Below, piece after piece: positions 55,084 through 63,112 of a stretch of 63,112 bases of DNA; the stretch's first letter is position 1; every line of letters starts with the position of its first letter. A program made the translations under genes and the position numbers. Source of the stretch: Bacteroidales bacterium UBA1374 (GTDB taxonomy: Bacteria > Bacteroidota > Bacteroidia > Bacteroidales > UBA932). The stretch is from assembly GCA_002305545.1 (NCBI GenBank), contig DBRG01000019.1:189346-252457 (forward strand). Direction: 5' to 3'. The notes under the pieces were generated by a model. The model was not told where the DNA came from. It made no database searches and was given only the letters and a program-made list of their open reading frames with translations.

Positions 55084-56724
55084 TTATCGTAGTTTATTGT
55101 TTGTATATTTTTCAAAAAGTGTATTCCGCAAGGTCCTGTATGTTTGCATGATGGTGTCGGCACATTCCTGCGCGTACTGGTTCAGCAGTTCGGTGGCTGC
55201 CCGGGGGTTCTTCTGGTACATGGCCAGGTATTGCTGTTCAATTTCCCGGTTCTTTTCAAAGAACTTTTCTTCCATGGGCTCCCGGAGCCGTACCAGGTCT
55301 TTTTTGGCTTCCTGGTAGCAGAGATTCAGCAGGTTGTCCACCACATCCACGGCCCACCGCACAGAGGTATCTGAATATTGATCAGGGTGGTATTCCATGT
55401 AAACAGCCGGTGTTTTGGTAATGCCGGTGAAAAAGGGAATGTAGGGCGATGTATAGGCATTGTCCACAAATACCCAGTAAACGCCTCCGATCCCATCGGG
55501 GAGGTTGCCGCGCAGCTGGGCACAGAACCCGTATTCCCCGTCAACGCGGGAAACCAGGCGGCGCCTGTTGGTCTTCAGGAGTTTCTGCAACTCGGCATTG
55601 GGAAACGGCGTAGCCAGCGGGCTTTTGACCATTTGGCCTTCCGGGCCCAGGATGTACCAAACGGCATCGTTTTCCTTGTCGTAAATGGTTCCGGTGAACG
55701 TGCTCCGCTGGAAATCCATGATGTCCTTAATGGTCAGTAACTTGTTGGGTTTGAAAGAAAAGGGATACATGCCAATGGGCTCGACCGTCTGGCCGTACTG
55801 GTTCAGGTTCTGGTAGGGATTGTCGGTCCAGCGCCGGGGCAGTTCGGGAAGGTCGGGATTGTATAATGCGTTGAAGAGCCATTGCCGATGGGTGTGGGCT
55901 TCGCGAGGGGTGATTCCGGCGTAGGCGTTGCTCCAGATAAAGGGCATGGTGCCGTCGGGATCGTACCAGCCGTTTTCTATGGCCACACTCATATAATTGG
56001 AAGAGGCTCGGTATTGGTCCGGTTTGGAAAGGTCAATTTCTTTGATCACACTCCAGTTGGAAATAACGGCCACATGATCGTCCGGCAGCCGTTGTGCCGC
56101 CCAGATGCAACCCGGTTTTCCGCTGTCTTTTTTCCAGCCTTTGCCCACGGCAAAGAATTCCAGTACCCATACTTCATCGGGATCGGCCAGGGTGACCAGC
56201 TCGGGATCTTTCCCGCAGGAAGGAAGAAACCCGTAGGTTTCCATCAGGGTGGTCATCAGATCCAGGGCTTCCCGGGCCGTTTTGCAGCGTTGCAGGGCAA
56301 AGGCCTGGGCCTGTTCTATGGTCATGATCTGATCCCCTTCCCCTTTTGTCAGCTGAAGCTCCGGCCGCTGGTTGGTGGTGCTTTCGCCTATGCACAACTG
56401 GTGTTCGTTGATCTGGGAATAGGCCGAGTGAAAATAGGTGTAGGTTTGTTTCACCTGGGGTATGTATCCCAGGATCTCCCCGTAGTCGTCTATGGGGCGG
56501 GTGTTGTCCAGCAATCCCCACCAGACAGGAGTCGTAGCACCTTTTTCAAAACGTTGTCCGGGAATGATACGTATGCGGCAGTCCGGTCCGCAATCGGTGT
56601 GTGAATTCAGAACGCTTCCGTCTGCAGTGGCTTTTTTACCGGCAATCACTACGGTGCAGGCAGTACTGTAAGACCAGATAACAGAAGCAAGGAACAAAGA
56701 AAACAGCAGAATGATTTTTTTCAT
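55084..56724 (-). CDS. C69-family dipeptidase (PepD-like)
   Basis: 546 residues. N-terminal signal followed at residue 23 by the catalytic Cys of the Ntn-hydrolase family (STACTVVIAGKKATADGSVL), then the TNQRPELQLTKGEG and NEHQLCIGES segments typical of C69. The nucleophile is exposed by signal or propeptide cleavage. Hydrolyses dipeptides or amides in the periplasm. First gene of the minus-strand operon; the next starts 3 nt after its stop. A minus-strand TATTTTTG (56768-56761) is a probable -7 element. Confidence 0.92.
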   Translation of the reverse strand: MKKIILLFSLFLASVIWSYSTACTVVIAGKKATADGSVLNSHTDCGPDCRIRIIPGQRFEKGATTPVWWGLLDNTRPIDDYGEILGYIPQVKQTYTYFHSAYSQINEHQLCIGESTTNQRPELQLTKGEGDQIMTIEQAQAFALQRCKTAREALDLMTTLMETYGFLPSCGKDPELVTLADPDEVWVLEFFAVGKGWKKDSGKPGCIWAAQRLPDDHVAVISNWSVIKEIDLSKPDQYRASSNYMSVAIENGWYDPDGTMPFIWSNAYAGITPREAHTHRQWLFNALYNPDLPELPRRWTDNPYQNLNQYGQTVEPIGMYPFSFKPNKLLTIKDIMDFQRSTFTGTIYDKENDAVWYILGPEGQMVKSPLATPFPNAELQKLLKTNRRRLVSRVDGEYGFCAQLRGNLPDGIGGVYWVFVDNAYTSPYIPFFTGITKTPAVYMEYHPDQYSDTSVRWAVDVVDNLLNLCYQEAKKDLVRLREPMEEKFFEKNREIEQQYLAMYQKNPRAATELLNQYAQECADTIMQTYRTLRNTLFEKYTNNKLR

Positions 56725-56806
56725 AATTCAGAGGTGATGCGTCGTAAGACGGTGAGTTAACAAAAATAGACAATTTCCGTGATTTTATTAACTTAGCGGG
56801 ACAATC

Positions 56807-57211
56807 ATGAGAAATTTCCGGTTTCTAATTCTTGGTTTGGTGTTACTGGTTTCCTGCAATACGGCAGTCAGGCAGAATGCCATGCAAAAACGTCTGGCAA
56901 ATCTGGACAGCCTGCTGAACCAAATGCCGCGGGTAGTCCTGGACAGTTTGGAACAAATGGATATTTCTGATTATCCGGAATTTGACCAGGCGTATTACAA
57001 TTTGTTGCTGACCATAGCCAGGGATAAAGCGTACGTGGAATTCCGGGACGATTCCATTATTTCGTCTGCTACGGACTGGTTCCGGGCCGGTAAAGACCCG
57101 TTGCTATTTGCCCGGTCCCTGATCTACCTGGGGATTGTCCGTTATTCGCTCAATCCCATGGACACACTGCCATACCTCCATGTAAGGAAACATAGTAGAC
57201 AAACACTTTAA
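56807..57211 (+). pseudogene. Truncated lipoprotein, N-terminus of a TPR-type sensor/regulator
   Basis: 134 residues. Lipobox LLVSC (Cys17). The pattern LANLDSLLNQMPRVVLDSLE, YYNLLLTIARDKAYV and RSLIYLGIVRYS matches the beginning of the large Bacteroidota TPR proteins that carry a C-terminal signalling or HTH part. The TPR array stops after one unit and the reading frame ends in unrelated residues (HVRKHSRQTL). No continuation in any frame lies before the next gene. Probably a decayed remnant, although a short intact lipoprotein cannot be excluded. Confidence 0.6.
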
Positions 57212-57306
57212 AAAACCCTCTGAAATTGTGAAAGACACGCTCGCTATTTTCTGAGAATATTGATTTCAAGGTAATATTGTTATAAATTTACATAAAATTT
57301 AACCTG

Positions 57307-59675
57307 TTGATTCATAGAAAAGTAAATATTGCTTCTCTTTTCATAGTGATGTTTACGGGACCTTTTACCCTGTGGTCTCAGGATAATGTGTCATCTTACA
57401 TTATCTCGGGAACTGTCACAGATTCCCTGGGTATGCCTGTATCAGGAGCAACTGTTGTGTTACGTCTTTTTGAGACAGACTCGGCAAATGTCGTTACTTG
57501 GGGAGTTACCAACGAAGGGGGGGCCTTTGCATTGAAAAGCAAAGCCGGACACTACCTGTTGAACGTGCGTTTTACTGGTTACAAGGAATGGAATGAACAA
57601 ATTCGGGTAAGCGGAAATCTTACTATACCTACTGTCATTTTGGAAGAAGACGTACAGAAATTGACGGAGATTACTATAAGGGATACACCCATCAGGTACC
57701 GTCCCGATGGTTATGTTGTGTCCATGGTAAACAGCCCAATGGCAAAAGACAGGACAAGCATAGAGGTTTTGAATTACCTGCCCGGTGTTTCTGATTTAAA
57801 GGTGAACGGGCTTTCTGCAATAGTATATGTGGATGACCGGAAATTGACTTTCTCGGGTGATGATTTGAAAGCGTACCTGGAAGCTATCCCTGCCGGGAAC
57901 ATAACCAGTATAGAAGTCATTCCGATTTCCGGTGTGGCTTTTTCAGGCAGTTCCCTCTCTGCTATAATCAAGTTAACGCTGAAGAAATTACCGGAAGGGG
58001 GCGGTCGTTTTTATGCACAATCTTCTGTGGACGCAAATAAGCAACGATTTACACCAAAGATCAACGCTACGTTAAGTTACCGCTATAAAGGATTGAGTTT
58101 TTCTTCATATGTTTATGGGAGTACAGGATATTCAATAAATTATTCGGTAGTAAAAACTGTCAACGATAATCCGGATATAAAAACGGAACAGCTTATCACT
58201 AATGTCAGTCCCTGGAGATTTAGCTTAACCACGGAACAATCCTTACACTATAGGATTAATGAAAGACATTCCATAGCTGGTGTTTTTAGCACAAATAATA
58301 TGTTTCCGGGTAATTATGAGCAAAAAATAGTTGATGACAGCTATAATAACAATATGACACTAGGCTTTTCGTCTGGTAACAAAACAGGTTATGTGAATTA
58401 CAAAGCCATTTTGAATAAAAAAACAGGATCGGCTTTTTTACTGGTAGCAGAAGTGTCATCCTTGAGGCTGAATAATACCGATGAGGTTGAATTGTTCTCG
58501 TTTAATGATGATGTATTGAACCATACGCGCAGGGAGGCTGACTCGGACAGGAAGGCGTTGAATACCTATGGAGATCTTACCCTCAATTTGTCTGAAAAGC
58601 ACTCCATTGAAACAGGTGCCAAGTTTCTTAAAACTTACTACATAAACCGTGATAATCACTTTACTGAATTGGGAAAGGAGTGGGCTTTTGATCTCTCGGC
58701 AAGTGAAGATACCCATTATCAAGAGGATATTTTGGCCGGATACCTGAACTACCGGGGCTCTGCCGGGAATAGATTTACCTTTATGGCAGGTATCCGTGTA
58801 GAAAGAGCACACTTTGAACAACTGAATATACTGGAAGTATAATTAATTATTCTGGAACAGATATTTTGTGGGCAGCCAATGCCAGGTATGCCATCAACCA
58901 GAAAAAAGGGTATTCCGTTAACGTTTCTTATGCCAGCAAGGTTAACAGGCCGTCACCATACTTGCTTGATCCTTACATCCACTGGGAATATGCCAATGAA
59001 TATTCCACGGGGAATCCGAACCTGAAACCTTATGTCTCTCATACTTTTCAACTCCTGACTCAATTGGCACGAAGTTATAATTTAACGGCCAGGGTTTCCC
59101 ATGCCGTAAACACATACGATTTTGTGTCAGAACTCTCTGCCACAGGGGACAGCATTATTTCCAGACCTGTGAACGTATCCAAAAACACTTCGTACACATT
59201 GAATGCATCTACAAGCCAACAATTATTCCAATGGTGGCGTTTGGCAGTAAATGCCAATATGACTTTTTCTGACGTACACACCCAAACTTACGGACGGACT
59301 TTGACCTCTTATATCCTGATATCCGCCAACAATATGTTCTATCTTGAGAACGAATGGGGTTTGTCGTTGGGATTGACAAGTATCCCCAAAAGAAAATACA
59401 TAAACAGCGAAACTTCAACAAGAATTAATATTAACGGCGGGGTGCAGAAAGGCTTCCGTGATGGAAAGTGGATCCTGAGATCAGAGATATCTTATATGAA
59501 TCGCACACATAACAAAAGTCTTTTCAACAATGGATATTCAGAAAGAACTACTTTGTCACCCCGGGTATATTTTATGATTTCAATCCGTTGTAATCTGGAT
59601 TTTGGCAAAAAAGGCTTACGGGTGGAACGGGGAACATCAGACAGAGAGGCACAAAATCGAATAGGAGATTCATGA
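57307..59675 (+). pseudogene. Outer-membrane beta-barrel (PF14905-type) gene split by a frameshift
   Basis: The first part (57307-58842, TTG start) has a signal-like N-terminus, a carboxypeptidase-regulatory-like domain (SGTVTDSLGMPVSGATVVL), a plug-like segment (SIEVLNYLPGVSDLKVNG, YVDDRKLTFSGDDLKAYL) and barrel strands to IRVERAHFEQLN, then a stop. The barrel resumes in another frame, open from 58818, and continues as NYSGTDILWAANARYA, ASKVNRPSPYLLDPYIHWEY, YSTGNPNLKP and so on to 59675. These are consecutive parts of one family, so a shift or small deletion lies at about 58815-58842. The rest of the barrel is intact. Confidence 0.8.
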
Positions 59676-59777
59676 TGATTGTCCGTAGTTTTCTGATAAT
59701 ATCTCTGTTTGCCATTACATAGGGGCGCGAATACCTCCAGGTTTTACAGCCGGGGCACTGTCCAATTCATATTAAAC

Positions 59778-61100
59778 TTACATCTCTTCCAGAGTTAAGC
59801 ACAACATCTCAACCTGGTATTTGGGTAATAATTTTTTCTTGAGATGATTGACCTTAGCAGCTAAAAGTTCGGGTTTATAATTATTTTTCTTACGTTTTAC
59901 TTCAATTGCTAACGCCCGGTTCTTTTCTAATTTCAGTGCTACAATATCAATTTCATTTTGAGCTCCCTTATGTTCCCACCACGAGCCTATTGCACGGAAC
60001 TGCTTGCTTTCGGCAAGCTTCTGCTTAAAGTATCTTTCAAGCATTATGCCCGAGTAAGTTGTATAGTTGGATGTGATTATTGAACGCAGCCCTTCAAAGT
60101 TCTTAATTTCAATTAGTGAACGATATCTTTCAAAATAGTTGAACCAGAAGCGGATAAAATTATCCTGAATTTCATACCTGACTGTATGAGTTCCCTCATT
60201 TTGCATTAGGGGGCGCTGACGGACAACTATGTTATAATCTTCAATCAAGCGTTTTAATTGTCCTCCAATGCTTATATTTCCCAAAGCAGCTTCAATCTTC
60301 GGTTGAGTATTCATTCCACCGGAAATGGCACTCAAAATTGAGAAATAAGTTGCGTAATTCTTCCCAAACTCCTCAATAAGCAAATATTTACCTTCATCGG
60401 TAAAAGGAGAATTGTCCCTCACCATGAAAGTGATCATTTCCTTAATAGTGGTAATGTTATTATCGCAAAACAGTTCAACATACTTTGGCACTCCGCCGGT
60501 AAAAGTGTACAAAGCCAGTAAGTCATCATTAGAATAATCTGGATTATGATCATACATTATCTCTTTTAGAGTATCCAGATTAAAAGCTGACAACTTTATA
60601 ATGTTATCCGCTCTTCCGAACAACGGCTCTTTTGCGTTTTGAAAAATTTTATGCATTAATGAAAATACTGAGCCTGAAACAATCAGGTTCATTTTAGTTC
60701 TTTTGCGGTACATATCCCATATATTCTGTATATCGCTGTAAACCGATTCATTAATATTGTAAAACTCTTGAAATTCATCAATAACAAGGTTAAACTGCCG
60801 GTTTACTGCCAGCTCCATTAGATATCGAAATATTGAACTAAATGTGTTAATTTCCTGTGGAACAAAAGTATCCAGCGACTTTGCAATAATTTGATTAAAT
60901 TCTGCGCAAAGAGCTGCTTCGTTTTTACGGCCGACAAAAAGATAAACAGTCGACAATCCTTCAACCGACTTCATAATCAGACTTGTTTTTCCAATCCGTC
61001 TTCTTCCCGTAACAACAGTAAGCCGGGAATGATCACTGTGCGATAGACTTCTGATCCTTTGCAATTCAGACAATTCGCTTATTCGATCATAAAACTTCAT
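59778..61100 (-). CDS. AAA ATPase with DUF234 nuclease-like C-terminus
   Basis: 440 residues. Walker A TGRRRIGKTSLI (residues 31-42), Walker B FNLVIDEFQEF, and a winged-helix segment. The C-terminal DUF234 part has GAQNEIDIVALKLE with AIEVKRKK, the E/D-x-D...ExK layout of PD-(D/E)xK nucleases. Such proteins are widespread in Bacteroidota and archaea, with proposed but unproven mobile or defence functions. The promoter overlaps a pair of palindromes, described separately. Confidence 0.9.
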   Translation of the reverse strand: MKFYDRISELSELQRIRSLSHSDHSRLTVVTGRRRIGKTSLIMKSVEGLSTVYLFVGRKNEAALCAEFNQIIAKSLDTFVPQEINTFSSIFRYLMELAVNRQFNLVIDEFQEFYNINESVYSDIQNIWDMYRKRTKMNLIVSGSVFSLMHKIFQNAKEPLFGRADNIIKLSAFNLDTLKEIMYDHNPDYSNDDLLALYTFTGGVPKYVELFCDNNITTIKEMITFMVRDNSPFTDEGKYLLIEEFGKNYATYFSILSAISGGMNTQPKIEAALGNISIGGQLKRLIEDYNIVVRQRPLMQNEGTHTVRYEIQDNFIRFWFNYFERYRSLIEIKNFEGLRSIITSNYTTYSGIMLERYFKQKLAESKQFRAIGSWWEHKGAQNEIDIVALKLEKNRALAIEVKRKKNNYKPELLAAKVNHLKKKLLPKYQVEMLCLTLEEM

Positions 61101-61116
61101 TCTTTTTTATTTTTTT

Positions 61117-61152
61117 GTTACCGTCGTAACTGTTACGGCAGTAACAAAGATA
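61117..61152 (-). promoter_or_regulatory. Double palindromic operator overlapping the AAA/DUF234 promoter
   Basis: Two GTTAC-N4-GTAAC palindromes, GTTACCGTCGTAAC (61117-61130) and GTTACGGCAGTAAC (61132-61145), are separated by one base, centre spacing 15 bp. The minus-strand -7 element TATCTTTG occupies 61152-61145, sharing a base with the second palindrome. The gene starts at 61100. A bound repressor dimer pair would cover the transcription start. Confidence 0.8.
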
Positions 61153-61247
61153 ATAAAATTTTTATTTTTTCAATAGTTTATTTTCTTGACTTGTAGAAAA
61201 TGAATGGGGGGCCTGTGAGAGAGGATGAATTACCATTAGGGAAATGG

Positions 61248-61991
61248 TTATGTTTCTTCGTAATAATAGGAGTAGTCGATTCCTTTCATGAATACTTCAT
61301 GGCTGTTGATTTCACTTGTCAGGGCATGTTGTAGCAGGTTTTTGATAGACGTGCTGTCAGTAGTACTCTTTACCATGGCACCCAGGTAGTCGTTTTTGCC
61401 TATTTTGCTCCAATCCACACATTTTTTCAGGCGTTTTTTCAGTATCAGATCGAGCCAAATGCGTATGCTTCGCCCATTGCCTTCCATGAATGGATGGGCG
61501 ACGTTCATTTCAACGTATTTCTCGGCAATTTCGTCGAATGTATTCTCGGGCATTTGTTCAATCTGCTGTAAGATGTTGTCCAGATGCTGCGCCATCGCAA
61601 ACTTGAAACCACCTTTAGAGATGTTTTTCTGCCTTATCTGTCCGGCAAAATCGTAAAGTCCGCCAAACAGATAAGCGTGAATTTGCTGCAATCCTTTCAC
61701 GGACCCCACTTCGATATTATCAATTAATGAACTTTCAAACAAGGCATATGCCTTATGTTTGCTTTTTCCGTCAATGGTTTCGTCGCTGTAGGTAAACCAA
61801 TCTATGAAACGGTTTGCTTGTTTACTTGGGAATTGTCTGGCCAGGGCAATGATACCATTGTAATCCAACATATCAGATAAATATTGTTTGCCATCTTTTG
61901 CGACAAGTTTCAGTTGGGTAGTGGAACTAACCAACTCGCTATCTTCCTTTTTGAGCTTTGATTTCAAGTATTTCCAATAGTTGCGTGTCAT
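61248..61991 (-). CDS. Fic-family protein (AMP transferase) with BRO/DinD-like N-terminus
   Basis: 247 residues. The Fic motif is intact: HPFMEGNGRSIR (H166 to R177). The N-terminal 65 residues (YWKYLKSKLKKEDSELVS, KLVAKDGKQYLSD) resemble the tail of BRO/DinD-type proteins. LQQIHAYLFGGLYDFAGQIR is a well-kept segment of this Fic subgroup. Predicted to transfer AMP to a protein target. No internal S/T-x-x-x-E-G/N inhibitory motif is obvious; SYYYEE at the very end is only a weak resemblance. Confidence 0.92.
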   Translation of the reverse strand: MTRNYWKYLKSKLKKEDSELVSSTTQLKLVAKDGKQYLSDMLDYNGIIALARQFPSKQANRFIDWFTYSDETIDGKSKHKAYALFESSLIDNIEVGSVKGLQQIHAYLFGGLYDFAGQIRQKNISKGGFKFAMAQHLDNILQQIEQMPENTFDEIAEKYVEMNVAHPFMEGNGRSIRIWLDLILKKRLKKCVDWSKIGKNDYLGAMVKSTTDSTSIKNLLQHALTSEINSHEVFMKGIDYSYYYEET

Positions 61992-62148
61992 TTGTTATAT
62001 TCCTCGTCTCATACGGCACGTACCTCGCGGTCGTTAAAGAAACGGATAGAAACTTTACTCATGCTGTATAAAGCTTAATAGCTTAACAAGGATTCGCATT
62101 AATAAACAAATATACTCATTTGATCTTTATTAAACGATTGAAAGTTTT

Positions 62149-62178
62149 CTTGTTTGTTTCTAAATATCACTATATTTG
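62149..62178 (+). promoter_or_regulatory. Promoter of the AbiE operon
   Basis: TATATTTG at 62171-62178 matches TANNTTTG; CTTG at 62149-62152 is a possible -33 element with 18 nt spacing. The antitoxin ATG is at 62198. The remaining 200 bp back to the Fic gene shows no gene. Confidence 0.6.
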
Positions 62179-62197
62179 TGTAAAAACAGAAACGGAA

Positions 62198-62812
62198 ATG
62201 AATTTTCACGCATTTCGACAGGCGTTTTTTGATTACGGATGCTTTAATACACACCAGCTTTATATTCTGCAACCGGAATTCAACAGCAACAATCTGACCC
62301 GCTGGGTGAATCAGGGACTGTTGGTTAAGTTGCGTAATGGTTTTTATGCTTTTAGGGAATATCTTGAAAAGCCCGGTTTCTCACTGTATATATCTAACCG
62401 CATTTACAAACCTTCCTATATAAGCTTACATACAGCTCTCGCATTTTATGGTATTATTCCGGAAGCAGTTATACAAGTCACAGCTGTGTCAACACTTAAG
62501 ACAGCTGCGTTTCAAAATGATTTTGGAAACTATTCTTACAAAAAGATCCATGAAGGATTGTTTTTTGGCTATGATTTAAAGCCCATGGAGGATCGTTCAA
62601 TCCAGTTAGCCTTTCCGGAAAAGGCATTGCTGGATTTGTTGTATCTCTGTCCATTTTATAATACTGAGGCCGAAATTGAGAATTTACGGCTGGACAATGA
62701 TTATTTGGCAAATGACCTTAATAAAACACGATTTGACGAATATGCCTGTCGTTTTGAGAGCAAGGCATTAATCAAAAGAGTGAATATTATGAAAAAAGTA
62801 TACGAACTATGA
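62198..62812 (+). CDS. AbiEi-like antitoxin / transcriptional regulator
   Basis: 204 residues from the ATG at 62198; the longer open frame upstream would place the start inside the promoter. N-terminal winged-helix (FFDYGCFNTHQLYILQPEFN, LTRWVNQGLLVKLRNGFYAF) and the AbiEi-type C-terminal domain (LAFPEKALLDLLYLCPFYN). The stop overlaps the start of the next gene (ATGA), the normal type IV toxin-antitoxin layout. Expected to repress its own promoter. Confidence 0.85.
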   Translation: MNFHAFRQAFFDYGCFNTHQLYILQPEFNSNNLTRWVNQGLLVKLRNGFYAFREYLEKPGFSLYISNRIYKPSYISLHTALAFYGIIPEAVIQVTAVSTLKTAAFQNDFGNYSYKKIHEGLFFGYDLKPMEDRSIQLAFPEKALLDLLYLCPFYNTEAEIENLRLDNDYLANDLNKTRFDEYACRFESKALIKRVNIMKKVYEL

Positions 62813-63112
62813 TAGACATTGAGCAGATAAAAGGTTTTTTCCCTGAGGAAATAAGGCAAAATATCACTGGTCAAAAATATATGATCAAGGAGTACATACA
62901 GTTGATGATCCTGGATTGGTTATCTACATCGGCCTATGTACAAAAGGTGGTTTTCATAGGAGGGTCAAATCTTAGACTGGTAAAAGGAATTGACCGGTTT
63001 TCAGAAGATCTGGATTTTGACTGTAAGGGTTTCTCAAAAGATGATTTCATTAGAATGACCGACGAGATACTGATTTTCCTGCAACGTTCCGGCTTCCGGA
63101 TTGAAGCCCGAG
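62809..63112 (+). CDS. AbiEii-like nucleotidyltransferase toxin, N-terminal part
   Basis: Translation of the 304 nt to the window edge gives 101 residues. The nucleotidyltransferase motifs are present: VVFIGGSNLRLVKG and RFSEDLDFD (GGxxL and DxD). Overlaps the antitoxin stop by 4 nt. AbiEii toxins transfer nucleotides to tRNA or other targets; the C-terminal part is outside the window. Confidence 0.88.
   Translation, partial: MIDIEQIKGFFPEEIRQNITGQKYMIKEYIQLMILDWLSTSAYVQKVVFIGGSNLRLVKGIDRFSEDLDFDCKGFSKDDFIRMTDEILIFLQRSGFRIEAR

Noticed and set aside
53908..55092. 394-residue open frame antisense to the Gfo/Idh/MocA gene
   Set aside because: Shadow frame of a strongly supported gene; no family features and poor start context.
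55882..56604. 240-residue antisense frame in the C69 peptidase gene
   Set aside because: Shadow frame; the sense gene has its catalytic Cys and family motifs.

Overview
The window is a gene-dense piece of a Bacteroidales (Bacteroidota) chromosome. The evidence is TANNTTTG-type -7 promoter boxes, a SusC/SusD pair under ECF sigma/FecR control, DUF3078 and HYC_CC_PP-type proteins, BACON and GLUG repeats, and many lipoproteins. The genus cannot be fixed from the sequence alone. Both window edges cut genes: a FadL-like porin at the left and an AbiEii toxin at the right.

Layout. 0-19.7 kb is mostly core: an aromatic-rich lipoprotein, proS, a conserved hypothetical, a DUF3078 protein, tilS, sppA, an HYC_CC_PP/TonB receptor pair with a His-rich insert (probably metal related), a GH9-CE4 fusion enzyme, an NfnA/NfnB-like flavoprotein pair, a GH3 enzyme, hisS and an initiator tRNA-fMet with its own promoter and terminator. 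19.73-20.51 kb is a non-coding composite: two inverted long-hairpin elements enclose three co-linear ~99-bp units with 14-bp terminal inverted repeats. It is the least explained DNA in the window. 20.7-23.8 kb holds a lipoprotein, a YidE/AspT-type transporter and an arginase-fold protein.

23.9-39.9 kb is a polysaccharide utilisation locus: gldA-like dehydrogenase, ECF sigma, FecR anti-sigma, SusC with STN domain, SusD, GH35 (DUF5597 type), GH31 (alpha-xylosidase-like), type-B carboxylesterase, then an OmpA lipoprotein on the other strand and a GH9. GH35 + GH31 + GH9 fits beta-galactose and alpha-xylose removal and backbone cleavage of xyloglucan-type glycans; this is inference from family content. 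39.9-46.3 kb returns to core functions: sodB, a RelA/SpoT homologue whose synthetase site looks dead, kdsB and an AsmA-like protein. 46.4-50.6 kb carries three surface/periplasmic lipoproteins (BACON-GLUG, EEP hydrolase, lipocalin-like). 50.6-56.7 kb is a minus-strand operon: C69 dipeptidase, Tat-exported Gfo/Idh/MocA oxidoreductase, HEAT + two DUF1080 domains, suggestive of 3-keto-glycoside chemistry.

56.8-63.1 kb looks like an eroding accessory zone: a truncated lipoprotein of TPR-regulator type, a frameshifted outer-membrane beta-barrel gene, an AAA/DUF234 ATPase-nuclease with a double palindromic operator at its promoter, a Fic protein and an AbiEi/AbiEii toxin-antitoxin pair. By eye this end is more AT-rich than the rest.
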